Source: Brachymonas wangyanguii (lineage in GTDB: Bacteria > Pseudomonadota > Gammaproteobacteria > Burkholderiales > Burkholderiaceae_C). From it: a stretch of DNA of 64,000 nucleotides. The position numbers were made by a program, and so were the translations under genes. Every line of letters starts with the position of its first letter. Positions within the stretch are counted from its first letter, which is position 1. Location: NCBI RefSeq assembly GCF_045055315.1, contig NZ_CP173677.1, positions 2,170,001 to 2,234,000 on the forward strand. Direction: 5' to 3'. Positions 10,448 through 18,249 of the stretch are shown here, in pieces. The notes beneath the pieces were generated by a model. It searched no databases. It saw only the letters and a program-made list of their open reading frames with translations, and was not told the origin of the DNA.

Positions 10448-11107
10448 ATGCCCCAATCCGTAGACCATCTGGTAGAAGGCTTCAAGCGTTTTCAGCACAA
10501 TTATTTTGGCTCCAGTTCGGTGTTCGACACGCTGCGCGAAGGCCAGCGTCCCAGCACGCTGATCATCGGTTGCTGCGATTCGCGCGTGCACCCGCCCATG
10601 CTGACCGACACCGCCCCGGGCGAAGTGTTTACCGTACGCAACGTGGCCAACCTGGTGCCGCCCTGCGAGCCGGACAACCCGCATGCCAGCGTCGCCGCCG
10701 CCCTCGAGTTTGCCGTGCTGGCGCTCGAAGTCGAGCACGTGATCGTGATGGGCCACTCCGCCTGCGGCGGCATCCGCGCGCTGATGAACCGCACCGCCAT
10801 CGCCGATTCCGCACTGGGCAAGTGGCTGGCCGTGGCCGAACCGGCACGCCAGCATGTCTGCCTGCACCACGCCGATGCCAGTGCGCAGGAGCAGCAAAAG
10901 CTGGCCGAGCAGGCCGCCATCCTGGTATCGCTCAACAACCTGCTCAGCTACCCCTGGGTGGCAGATCGTGTCGCCGAAGGCAGCCTGGTGCTGCATGGCT
11001 GGTATTTCGACCTGCGCGAGGGTGCGCTCTGGGGTTATGACGCCGAGCAGCACGCCTTTACCGCGCTGGTCTGCCCGCTCACCGCCACCGCCCTGGTCGC
11101 CGCCTGA
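10448..11107 (+). CDS. can: Beta-class carbonic anhydrase
   Basis: Zinc enzyme interconverting CO2 and bicarbonate in the cytoplasm; 219 residues. The zinc ligands are visible as Cys42, Asp44 with Arg46 (CCDSR), His103 and Cys106 (GHSACGG), with the same spacing as E. coli Can. The start is two bases after the moaA stop and narX begins five bases after its stop, so it looks co-transcribed with the molybdenum cofactor and nitrate-sensing genes. The reason for this placement is not known; supply of bicarbonate or pH control during nitrate respiration is only a guess. Confidence 0.95.
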   Translation: MPQSVDHLVEGFKRFQHNYFGSSSVFDTLREGQRPSTLIIGCCDSRVHPPMLTDTAPGEVFTVRNVANLVPPCEPDNPHASVAAALEFAVLALEVEHVIVMGHSACGGIRALMNRTAIADSALGKWLAVAEPARQHVCLHHADASAQEQQKLAEQAAILVSLNNLLSYPWVADRVAEGSLVLHGWYFDLREGALWGYDAEQHAFTALVCPLTATALVAA

Positions 11108-11112
11108 GCCGC

Positions 11113-13029
11113 ATGAACCTGTCGAACCTGCCGAGCCGCCACAGTCTCAGTACCAAGCTGATCGTGCTGGCGGTGCTGTGGCTGGTCGTGGCCACGGTGT
11201 CCATCGGCTACACGCTGTCGCTGTCCTGGCAGCTGCAGGGCGGCGGTGCCGCCATCAACGATGCCGGCAGCCTGCGCATGCGCAGCTACCACATGCTGGT
11301 CATGCTGAGCCAGCAACAGCCGCGTGAAGTCATCGAGGCCGACCAGCGCATCTTCGAGCAGACCCTGAACACCCTGATCGATGGCGATCCGGCACGGCCG
11401 CTGATGCTGCCTGACACCCCGGAAATCCAGAGCCTGGCCCAGGTCATCAAGCGCCAGTGGCAGGTTGACATGCTGCCGCTGCTGGAGCCGGTCGGGACGC
11501 GTCAGATCGGCCTGGCCACGCTCAATGCCGAAGTGGATCGTTTCGTCGCCAACATCAACCAGCTGGTGCGCCTGATCGAACAGCACAATGCGCAGAACAC
11601 CGCCATGCTGCGCATGTTCCAGTTCCTGCTGATCGGCATGGCCTTTATCGGCGCGCTGACCATGATCTACATGCTCTACCTGATGGTGATCCTGCCGGTC
11701 AGCCAGCTGCACGATGCCACCCTGCGCCTGAGCCAGGGCTCGCTCGATAGCCGCGTCGAACTGGACAGCCAGGACGAATTCGGTGTGCTCGCCACCGGCT
11801 TCAACACCATGGCCGAGCACCTGCAGGAACTGCTGCAGGACATGGAGCACAAGGTGCAGGAAAAGACACGGGAGCTGGAAGACAACAACCTGCAACTGCG
11901 CACCCTGTACGCCGTTACCACCCTGCTCAACCAGAAGCAGGAGCTGGAACAGGCCAGCAACGGCTTTCTGGAGCAGGTGATGCGACTCACCGGTGCCGAG
12001 GCCGGTTTTGTGCGCCTGCTGGATCCGGATCGCGACATGATGGACGTGGTGGCCCAGATTGGCGTCCCCGATGGGCTGCTGCATCAGTCGGACTGCAAGC
12101 ACACCAGCGGCTGCTATTGCGGCCGCTCGCTGCAGGCTGTGCAGCCAATCACGCTGCACACCAGTACCGAGCGCGTGCTGCAGGACAACGGCGAGCGGCT
12201 GCACTGCGCGCGTGCCGGTTTCGAAAGCTTTGCGATTTTCCACGTGCGCACCAACCGGCAGGATCTGGGCATCTACACCCTGTTCTTCCGCCAGGAGCAC
12301 AACCTGACCGATGACGAGCACAAGCTGCTGGAAGCGCTGGGCAGCCACCTGGGCGTCACCATCAACAACATCCGCCTGGCCGCGCGCGACCGCCAGCTCG
12401 CCGTGATGGAAGAGCGCAACCTGATGGCGCAAGGCCTGCACGACAGCATCGCGCAATCGCTCTCCTTCCTGAACCTGCAGGTGCAGATGCTGGAAGCCGC
12501 ACTCGCCAACGGTGAAAAAGACCAGGTGCAGGAAAACCTGGCCTTCATCCGCACCGGCGTGCAGGAAAGCTACGAGGATGTACGCGAGCTGCTGCTGAAC
12601 TTCCGCGTGCGCATCAGCAAGCAGGAGCTGCCGGATGCGGTACGTACGCTGCTGCAGCGCTTCGAGCAGCAGACGCGCGTCGCCACCCATCTGGAGCTGG
12701 GCGGCGACGGCCTGCCACTGAGCCCGCAGGAGCAGCTGCAGGTCATCTTCATCCTGCAGGAGGCGCTGTCCAACGTGCGCAAGCATGCCCAGGCCAGCCA
12801 TGTGGATGTGCGTATCCGCAATGATGCCGATCTGGTGATGACGGTGACCGATAATGGACGCGGAATCGATCTGGCTGAAATGGAATCGCGCCAGTCGCGC
12901 CACGTGGGCATGTCCATCATGGAAGAACGTGCCCGACGCATCCACGCCAGCATCCGCTTTGATCACATGCCCCAGGGCGGCACGCGCGTCACGCTGCACC
13001 TGCCGGAAAAAGAACGCAACGCCACATGA
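11113..13029 (+). CDS. narX: Nitrate/nitrite sensor histidine kinase, NarX family
   Basis: Inner membrane sensor kinase, 638 residues. First helix at about residues 15-37, then a periplasmic domain opening with a P-box-like segment at 46-61 (AINDAGSLRMRSYHM). A second helix lies at about 177-196, followed by HAMP, a GAF-like central region with clustered cysteines (around residues 330-365), a HisKA_3 dimerisation helix with phosphoacceptor His443 in GLHDSIAQSLSFL, and a HATPase domain (NVRKHAQ, DNGRGI). The P-box and HDSIAQSLSFLNLQ are NarX hallmarks. It would phosphorylate NarL in response to nitrate. Its stop overlaps the narL start. Confidence 0.94.
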   Translation: MNLSNLPSRHSLSTKLIVLAVLWLVVATVSIGYTLSLSWQLQGGGAAINDAGSLRMRSYHMLVMLSQQQPREVIEADQRIFEQTLNTLIDGDPARPLMLPDTPEIQSLAQVIKRQWQVDMLPLLEPVGTRQIGLATLNAEVDRFVANINQLVRLIEQHNAQNTAMLRMFQFLLIGMAFIGALTMIYMLYLMVILPVSQLHDATLRLSQGSLDSRVELDSQDEFGVLATGFNTMAEHLQELLQDMEHKVQEKTRELEDNNLQLRTLYAVTTLLNQKQELEQASNGFLEQVMRLTGAEAGFVRLLDPDRDMMDVVAQIGVPDGLLHQSDCKHTSGCYCGRSLQAVQPITLHTSTERVLQDNGERLHCARAGFESFAIFHVRTNRQDLGIYTLFFRQEHNLTDDEHKLLEALGSHLGVTINNIRLAARDRQLAVMEERNLMAQGLHDSIAQSLSFLNLQVQMLEAALANGEKDQVQENLAFIRTGVQESYEDVRELLLNFRVRISKQELPDAVRTLLQRFEQQTRVATHLELGGDGLPLSPQEQLQVIFILQEALSNVRKHAQASHVDVRIRNDADLVMTVTDNGRGIDLAEMESRQSRHVGMSIMEERARRIHASIRFDHMPQGGTRVTLHLPEKERNAT

Positions 13030-13703
13030 CTACCGACACCGCATCCAGCCCGATCCGCATCCTGCTGGTCGATGACCACACGCTGTTCCGCAGCGGCCTG
13101 AAGGCGCTGCTGCAGCGCCAGTCCGACTTCCAGGTCGTGGGCGAAGCCGGTGACGGCCTGGAAGGCGTCAAGCTGGCCGACCAGCTGCAGCCCGATGTGG
13201 TGCTACTGGATCTGGACATGCCAGTCATGCATGGCCGCGATGCGCTGGCGCAGCTGCTCAACACCCAGCCGCAGCTGGCAGTACTGATGCTCACCGTTTC
13301 GGAAGACAGCGAAGACCTGGCCGAGTGCATGAAAACCGGCGCGCGCGGCTATCTGCTGAAAAAGATCGATGCCGATTTCCTGCTCTCCGCCATCCGCCGT
13401 GCCGTCGATGGCGACAACGTGCTGTCACCCGAGATGACGGCCAAGCTGGTGCAGCGCCTGCGCGCGCCGGCGGCCAGCAGCCAGGCCCCCGAATACGAAT
13501 CGCTCACCCCGCGCGAGCGTGAGACCCTCTCCTGGCTGGCCCAGGGCGCCAGCAACAAGCAGATTGCACGCGAGATGGACGTGGCCGAAAGCACGATCAA
13601 GGTGCACGTGCAGAACATCCTGCGCAAGCTGAACCTGCACAGCCGTGTGCAGGCGGCCGTCTACGCCGTCGAGAACGGCTTTGACAAGCTGGACCGGGAC
13701 TGA
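13026..13703 (+). CDS. narL: Nitrate/nitrite response regulator, NarL family
   Basis: DNA-binding response regulator, 225 residues: receiver domain at 10-130 with acidic pocket Asp16/Asp17 and phosphoacceptor Asp62 (LLDLDMP), then a LuxR-type helix-turn-helix at about 160-220 (LTPRERETLSWLAQGASNKQIA). The ATG overlaps the narX stop (ATGA), the usual coupling of a sensor/regulator pair. Likely targets are the narK1K2GHJI genes transcribed from the opposite strand about 10 kb away. It ends 21 bases from the convergent modE. Confidence 0.95.
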   Translation: MTTDTASSPIRILLVDDHTLFRSGLKALLQRQSDFQVVGEAGDGLEGVKLADQLQPDVVLLDLDMPVMHGRDALAQLLNTQPQLAVLMLTVSEDSEDLAECMKTGARGYLLKKIDADFLLSAIRRAVDGDNVLSPEMTAKLVQRLRAPAASSQAPEYESLTPRERETLSWLAQGASNKQIAREMDVAESTIKVHVQNILRKLNLHSRVQAAVYAVENGFDKLDRD

Positions 13704-13724
13704 TCCCGGCACCAACTCATCGCG

Positions 13725-14546
13725 TCAGGCCGGCACCGCCAGGATCACGCTGGAAGCCTTGAACAGCGCGCTGGCCGGCTGGCCCTCGGCCAGCTGCAGC
13801 TTGTCGGCGCTCTCCCGGGTCACGATCGCCGCCACCGACTGGCCATGGCCCAGGTCGATAACGACTTCGGTATTCACGGCACCCGGATGCAGACGGCTGA
13901 TCGTGCCCGACATGCAGTTGCGCGCCGATACCTTCACGCCCTCCATCTCCACGCCCAGCAGGATCGCCGATGCCTTGACCAGCGCCAGTGCCTGCGCGCC
14001 CTCGACCAGACCCAGCGCCAGCACGCTGTCATGCGTCACGGTGGCGACAATCTCCTGCCCGCCCGGCAATGCCAGCACCACCTCGTCGTTCACGGCACCG
14101 CGTGTGAGCCGTCTTACCGTACCCAGATACTGATTGCGCGCACTCGTCTGCATGGTCATTCTCCTTACCAGTTGATAATCATCGACTAGGCCATTGGCCT
14201 GCTGCTCCAGCAGCTGCACAAAGCGCGCGTGCGCCTCCTCCAGCTGGCGGAAGTTGTGGATCAACCGTTCGCCGCGTTCGGTCAGCCGGGTACCGCCGCC
14301 GCCCTTGCCACCGGCCACACGCTCCACCAGCGCCTCGCCGGCCAGCTGGTTCATCGCATCGACCGTGTCCCAGGCGTTCTTGTAACTGATGCCAACCGAC
14401 TTGGCGGCGCGCGTGATCGAGCCATCCGTGGCAATACGCTCCAGCAGCGCCACTTGCTGGGCACCGCCCAGCCGCCTGCCATCCACCGTCATGTCCAGGG
14501 AGCCCTGCAGGGCAATGGCAGTTGTCAGGTCATCGGGGGTGGACAT
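13725..14546 (-). CDS. modE: Molybdenum-dependent transcriptional regulator ModE
   Basis: Molybdate-sensing repressor/activator, 273 residues. The N-terminal winged helix-turn-helix (about 20-115) contains the family segments ITRAAKSVGISYKNAWDTVD and VERVAGGKGGGGTRLTERG. Two tandem Mop (TOBE) domains follow: about 133-200, with TSARNQYLGTVRRLTRGAVNDEVVL, and 205-272, with VSARNCMSGTISRLHPGAVNTEVVI. These bind molybdate at the dimer interface. The gene is last in the order modA-modB-modC-modE, starting 17 bases after modC, so it is probably part of the operon it regulates. Confidence 0.95.
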   Translation of the reverse strand: MSTPDDLTTAIALQGSLDMTVDGRRLGGAQQVALLERIATDGSITRAAKSVGISYKNAWDTVDAMNQLAGEALVERVAGGKGGGGTRLTERGERLIHNFRQLEEAHARFVQLLEQQANGLVDDYQLVRRMTMQTSARNQYLGTVRRLTRGAVNDEVVLALPGGQEIVATVTHDSVLALGLVEGAQALALVKASAILLGVEMEGVKVSARNCMSGTISRLHPGAVNTEVVIDLGHGQSVAAIVTRESADKLQLAEGQPASALFKASSVILAVPA

Positions 14547-14563
14547 GGGGACAGGCTCCGGAT

Positions 14564-15310
14564 TCAGCTGACAGCCTGTGCGACCGTGGGCAGCACGGAC
14601 CGATGCATGGTCGCATCGATGGTACGCGCCGCAGGCTGGATGCCCGAGGATACCACCTGCCCTCCGTCTAGCCGGAACACCTGCTGCCCCAGCAAGCGCG
14701 CGTCTTCGGCATCGTGCGTGATCAGCAGCATCGGCAGCTGCAGGCGCTGCTGCAGCTCCAGCAATTCCTCACGCATGCTCTGGCGCAAGTCGGCGTCCAG
14801 CGCGGCAAACGGCTCGTCCAGCAGCAGCACGCGCGGATGCCCGATCAACGCACGCGCCAGGGCCACGCGCTGGCGCTGGCCGCCGGACAGCTCCAGCGGA
14901 TACTGCTGCGCCATGTGCTCCAGCCCCATGGTCTGCAGCCATTGCAGCGCCTCGGCATGTTGCGCGCGGCGCGACGGATTGCGCCAGCCGCGCTGCAGGC
15001 CAAAGGCCACGTTCTGCACCACGTTCAGGTGCGGAAACAGCGCATAGTCCTGGAACACGACACCGGTGCGCCGCTGCTGCGGGCTCAGGTTGATACCCTG
15101 CGCGGCATCGAACAAGGTCTCGCCGGCGATGCGCACATGGCCCTGATCCGGCTGCATCAGCCCGGCAATCGCCTTCAGCGTCATGGTCTTGCCCGATCCG
15201 GAAGGCCCGAGCAGCACCACGCGCTTGCTGTCGGTCTGCAACTGCACCTGCAGCGCAAACGTGCGCTCACCCGAACGCAAGGTCTTGTGAATAGAAAGAT
15301 CAAACACCAT
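14564..15310 (-). CDS. modC: Molybdate ABC transporter ATP-binding protein
   Basis: ATPase of the molybdate importer, 248 residues. Walker A GPSGSGKT (about 34-41), Q-loop VVFQDYALFPHL, signature LSGGQRQRVALARAL and Walker B VLLLDEPFAALD are all present. The protein ends soon after the switch histidine region (LITHDAED), so it lacks the C-terminal TOBE/Mop domain found in E. coli ModC (about 350 residues). It starts five bases after modB. Molybdate specificity rests on neighbours modA, modB and modE. Confidence 0.93.
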   Translation of the reverse strand: MVFDLSIHKTLRSGERTFALQVQLQTDSKRVVLLGPSGSGKTMTLKAIAGLMQPDQGHVRIAGETLFDAAQGINLSPQQRRTGVVFQDYALFPHLNVVQNVAFGLQRGWRNPSRRAQHAEALQWLQTMGLEHMAQQYPLELSGGQRQRVALARALIGHPRVLLLDEPFAALDADLRQSMREELLELQQRLQLPMLLITHDAEDARLLGQQVFRLDGGQVVSSGIQPAARTIDATMHRSVLPTVAQAVS

Positions 15311-15315
15311 GGCGC

Positions 15316-16002
15316 TTATCCCTGTCGATGGGTCTGGTGGCCCGGTGCCAGCCGGCCGGCCAGCATCAGCACGGAGATGCAGGTGATCGACGTAATCAGC
15401 ACCAGCATATTCGCCAGGTCGTCCTGACCGGCCTGCACCGCCTCGTAAATCGCGATCGACAGCGTCTGCGTCTTGCCGGGAATGCTGCCCGCCACCATCA
15501 GCGTGGCGCCGAATTCACCCAGTGCCCGTGCAAACGCCATCAGCACGCCCGCCAGAATGCCACGCCAGGCCAGCGGCAGCGTGACACGGAAAAACACCGC
15601 CCACTCGCTCAGTCCCAGCACGCGTGCCGCCTGTTCAAGCCGGCCATCGACCGACTCGAAGGCCGCGCGCGCCGGCTTGAACACCAGCGGAAACGCCACC
15701 ACCGTGGCCGCGACCACCGCGCCCTGCCAGCTGAAGATCAGGCTGATGCCAAAGGTCTCCTTGAGCCAGCCGCCAACCCAGCCACGGCTGCCAAACACCA
15801 CCAGCAAGTAGTAGCCCAGCACCGTAGGCGGCAGCACCATCGGCAGCGTCAGCACCGTATCCAGCAGATCGCGCCCGGGAAAGCGCTTGCGCGCCAGCAG
15901 ATAGCCCGTGCCCACGCCCAGCACCAGCCCGCACAGCGTGGCCAGGCCTGCCACCTTCAGCGACAGCAGGATGACCGGCAGGATGGCGCTTTCTTCAGGC
16001 AC
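15316..16002 (-). CDS. modB: Molybdate ABC transporter permease
   Basis: Inner membrane permease of the molybdate importer, 228 residues with five to six predicted helices and the binding-protein-dependent transport loop EFGATLMVAGSIPGKTQTLSIAIY near residue 165, typical of ModB. GTG at 16002 is the start, 15 bases after modA. The order A-B-C-E is conserved. The product pairs with ModC and the periplasmic ModA. Confidence 0.95.
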   Translation of the reverse strand: MPEESAILPVILLSLKVAGLATLCGLVLGVGTGYLLARKRFPGRDLLDTVLTLPMVLPPTVLGYYLLVVFGSRGWVGGWLKETFGISLIFSWQGAVVAATVVAFPLVFKPARAAFESVDGRLEQAARVLGLSEWAVFFRVTLPLAWRGILAGVLMAFARALGEFGATLMVAGSIPGKTQTLSIAIYEAVQAGQDDLANMLVLITSITCISVLMLAGRLAPGHQTHRQG

Positions 16003-16017
16003 GGATCAGCTCCTGTC

Positions 16018-16779
16018 TCAGGGCTTGCTGAAACCGTAGCGCTGCAGCACGGCCTGGCCAGCCGGCGACTGCACGTAGCGGATAAAGCGGCGGCCTTCCA
16101 CCTGCTGCGTGCTCTCCGCCACCGGCGCAATCGGATAGCGGATCACCACGTCCAGCGGCACGGTGTACACGACCTTCACCTTGTCCTTCATGATGGCGGC
16201 ATCGGTGCTGTAGACCAGTCCGGCATCGACCTCGCCACGCGCCACATAGTCCAGCACCTGACGCACGCTGGTACCGTTGATCAGCTTGGGCTGCACCTGC
16301 TTCCACTGCGCCAGGCGCTGCAGCGGCGGCATGCTGTAACGCCCCACCGGCACGCTGGCCGGGTTGCCGATGGCCACGCGCTTCACGCCCGCCTGCGCCA
16401 GATCGCCCAGGTTGCGCACCGCCAGGCGGCTGTCCACCGGCGTGATCAGCACCAGCGTATTGCGCACAAAATCCTGGCGCTCGCCGCGCTTGACCAGGTT
16501 CTGCTGCTCGGCCTGGTGCATGGTTTCCTGGTCGGCCGAGGCAAACACGTCCACCGGCGCGCCCTTGGCAATCTGCTGCAACAGCTGGCCAGACGCAGCA
16601 AAGTTGAAGTTCACCTTGGCATCAGGGTACTGGCGCTGGTAGTTCTGGCCCAGTTCCTTGAAGGCATTGGTCAGGCTGGCGGCGGCAGAGACGGTGATCT
16701 CGGCGGCATGGGCCACGGCACCCGCTGACAGCAACAGCGCAGCCAGCAGCACGGGGCGGAAACGGGACAGACGGGACAT
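16018..16779 (-). CDS. modA: Molybdate-binding periplasmic protein
   Basis: Periplasmic solute-binding protein for molybdate, 253 residues with a Sec signal peptide at 1-25 (cleavage likely after AHA). The mature protein opens with EITVSAAASLTNAFKELG, which carries the conserved serine used for oxyanion binding, followed by NFAASGQLLQQIAKGAPVDVFASAD, also a ModA hallmark. It is first in the modABC-E operon, and a candidate ModE operator lies 20-46 bases upstream of its ATG. Confidence 0.95.
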   Translation of the reverse strand: MSRLSRFRPVLLAALLLSAGAVAHAAEITVSAAASLTNAFKELGQNYQRQYPDAKVNFNFAASGQLLQQIAKGAPVDVFASADQETMHQAEQQNLVKRGERQDFVRNTLVLITPVDSRLAVRNLGDLAQAGVKRVAIGNPASVPVGRYSMPPLQRLAQWKQVQPKLINGTSVRQVLDYVARGEVDAGLVYSTDAAIMKDKVKVVYTVPLDVVIRYPIAPVAESTQQVEGRRFIRYVQSPAGQAVLQRYGFSKP

Positions 16780-16798
16780 GGGAGCTCCTGATTCAGTT

Positions 16799-16825
16799 AG
16801 CGTTATGCACGTTGGTATATTGCGC
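16799..16825. promoter_or_regulatory. Candidate ModE operator upstream of modA
   Basis: The segment contains CGTTAT followed, after nine bases, by TATATTGCG, resembling the two half-sites (CGTTATAT ... ATATAACG) known for ModE. The dyad is imperfect. It lies immediately upstream of modA in an operon that includes modE, the expected position for autoregulated repression by molybdate-bound ModE. Confidence 0.4.
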
Positions 16826-16833
16826 TTTTCCGG

Positions 16834-16854
16834 AAAAACCGCCCGAAGGCGGTT
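16834..16854 (-). terminator. Intrinsic terminator after narI
   Basis: On the minus strand a stem AACCGCC / GGCGGTT closes a TTCG tetraloop and is followed by a short T run, 27 bases past the narI stop. It closes the narK1K2GHJI transcription unit and separates it from modA on the same strand. Confidence 0.8.
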
Positions 16855-16881
16855 CTTCCGTCTAGCCCTTGGGGCTATCGA

Positions 16882-17571
16882 TCAGACACGGCGTGGACGC
16901 ACCAGCTGCCATGCACGGCCCAGATAGGTCACGCTGGCAAAGCCGCTCCACACGTGCACCAGGCGGGTGAACGGGAAGATCACGAACAGCGTCATGCCCA
17001 TGAACAGGTGCAGCTTGAACACCCAGGAGGCATTGACGATGAAGTCGGCAGCACCGCCACGGAAGGTCACGATGTGCTGCGCCCAGGTCATCAGGGTCAC
17101 CATTTCATGGCCGTCCAGGTGACCCAGCGACACGAAGATGGTGGACAGGCCCAGCAGCAGCGTGACCAGGATCCAGATCATGACCAGCTTGTCACGCCAA
17201 GTGGTGTTGGCCGCCAGACGCTCGTTGCCAAAGCGGCGGGCCAGCAGCATCAGCACGCCGATCAGGCACATGACACCGAAAATGCCGCCCATCACGATGG
17301 CGAAAACCTGCTTCTGGCCGTGGCTGATGCCCAGCGTTTCCCAGACGATCATCGGCGTCAGCAGGCCGAACAGGTGGCCAAAGAACAGGCCCAGGATGCC
17401 AACGTGGAACAGGATGTTGGCCACGCGCAGGTTGCCCGTATACAGCGTCTGGCTCGACTCCGATTTCCACGAATACTGCTCGCGGTCGAAGCGGATCAGG
17501 CTGCCCAGGAAGAACACGGTCAGCGCAATATACGGATAGATTCCGAATACGAATTGGTGCAGATAGCTCAT
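16882..17571 (-). CDS. narI: Respiratory nitrate reductase gamma subunit (cytochrome b)
   Basis: Membrane anchor of the NarGHI nitrate reductase, 229 residues and five predicted helices. It binds two b haems and oxidises quinol at the periplasmic side. The histidine-bearing helix ILFHVGILGLFFGHLFG (about residues 52-68) and the later helix containing HLFMGMTLFVIFPFTRLVHV carry the expected haem ligands. It is last in narGHJI, 17 bases after narJ, and is followed by a terminator. Confidence 0.97.
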   Translation of the reverse strand: MSYLHQFVFGIYPYIALTVFFLGSLIRFDREQYSWKSESSQTLYTGNLRVANILFHVGILGLFFGHLFGLLTPMIVWETLGISHGQKQVFAIVMGGIFGVMCLIGVLMLLARRFGNERLAANTTWRDKLVMIWILVTLLLGLSTIFVSLGHLDGHEMVTLMTWAQHIVTFRGGAADFIVNASWVFKLHLFMGMTLFVIFPFTRLVHVWSGFASVTYLGRAWQLVRPRRV

Positions 17572-17588
17572 GAGGTTTCTCCTTGCGG

Positions 17589-18236
17589 TCAGGCCGGCTG
17601 CGGCGTCTGGCGGTAGAAGTTGATGGGGGCCACAGCCGAAGTCGGCTTGAGCAGCGGCTCAATGCCGTCCACGCCCGGACCAAAGGTTTCCATGGCCTCG
17701 TCCATGTCACGCACAGGCGGGGTCACCAGCGGTTCGGGCGTTACCGGAGACAGGCTGACTGCCGCCTGCAGCACGCCGGCATACGGCGAGTTGCTCTCGG
17801 CCAGCTTGACGGCCACGTGGTTGAGCACGTGCACGGCATCACCCAGCAAGGGCGTAGCCACCTCGGGCTCGCACTGCGACAGGAATTCCAGGAACAGCGG
17901 CACGTAGTCGGGCAGCTCCTCGCTGACCATCTCGAAGCCGTGGGTCTTGTACTCTTCCATCAGGTCGACCATGGCCTGGCCGCGCGCACGGTCCTCGCCA
18001 TGGATGTGCTCGAACAGGTGCAGCGAGTGCGCCGGGTTGCGGTCGAAAGTTGCCACATAGTTTTCCTGCAGGGCGATCATGTCGCCGCTGCCCAGATGGG
18101 TCAGCAGCGGCTCGATCTGCTGCAGCAGTGCAGGCTGGGCCGACAGCACCGTGCGGATCTCGGGCAGGGCCTGGATCAGCTCCTGCTCGGGATAGCACAG
18201 CAGTGCCGACATGGCCTGGAAGTGCATGGTGTTCAT
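17589..18236 (-). CDS. narJ: Nitrate reductase assembly chaperone
   Basis: Cytoplasmic chaperone required for molybdenum cofactor insertion into NarG before membrane attachment; 215 residues, all-helical TorD/NarJ-type. The motif YVPLFLEFLSQCEP near residue 110 and the N-terminal LLCYPEQELIQALPEI are typical. It lies between narH (13-base gap) and narI. The C-terminal about 50 residues are proline rich and variable in this family. Confidence 0.95.
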   Translation of the reverse strand: MNTMHFQAMSALLCYPEQELIQALPEIRTVLSAQPALLQQIEPLLTHLGSGDMIALQENYVATFDRNPAHSLHLFEHIHGEDRARGQAMVDLMEEYKTHGFEMVSEELPDYVPLFLEFLSQCEPEVATPLLGDAVHVLNHVAVKLAESNSPYAGVLQAAVSLSPVTPEPLVTPPVRDMDEAMETFGPGVDGIEPLLKPTSAVAPINFYRQTPQPA

Positions 18237-18249
18237 GGTTCAGACCTCC

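Noticed and set aside
11035..12999. Minus-strand open frame of 654 codons
   Set aside because: Antisense to narX, which has clear P-box, histidine kinase and HATPase motifs.
15328..16728. Plus-strand open frame of 466 codons
   Set aside because: Lies antisense to modB and modA and is His/Gln/Arg-rich without domains; the minus-strand mod genes explain the region.
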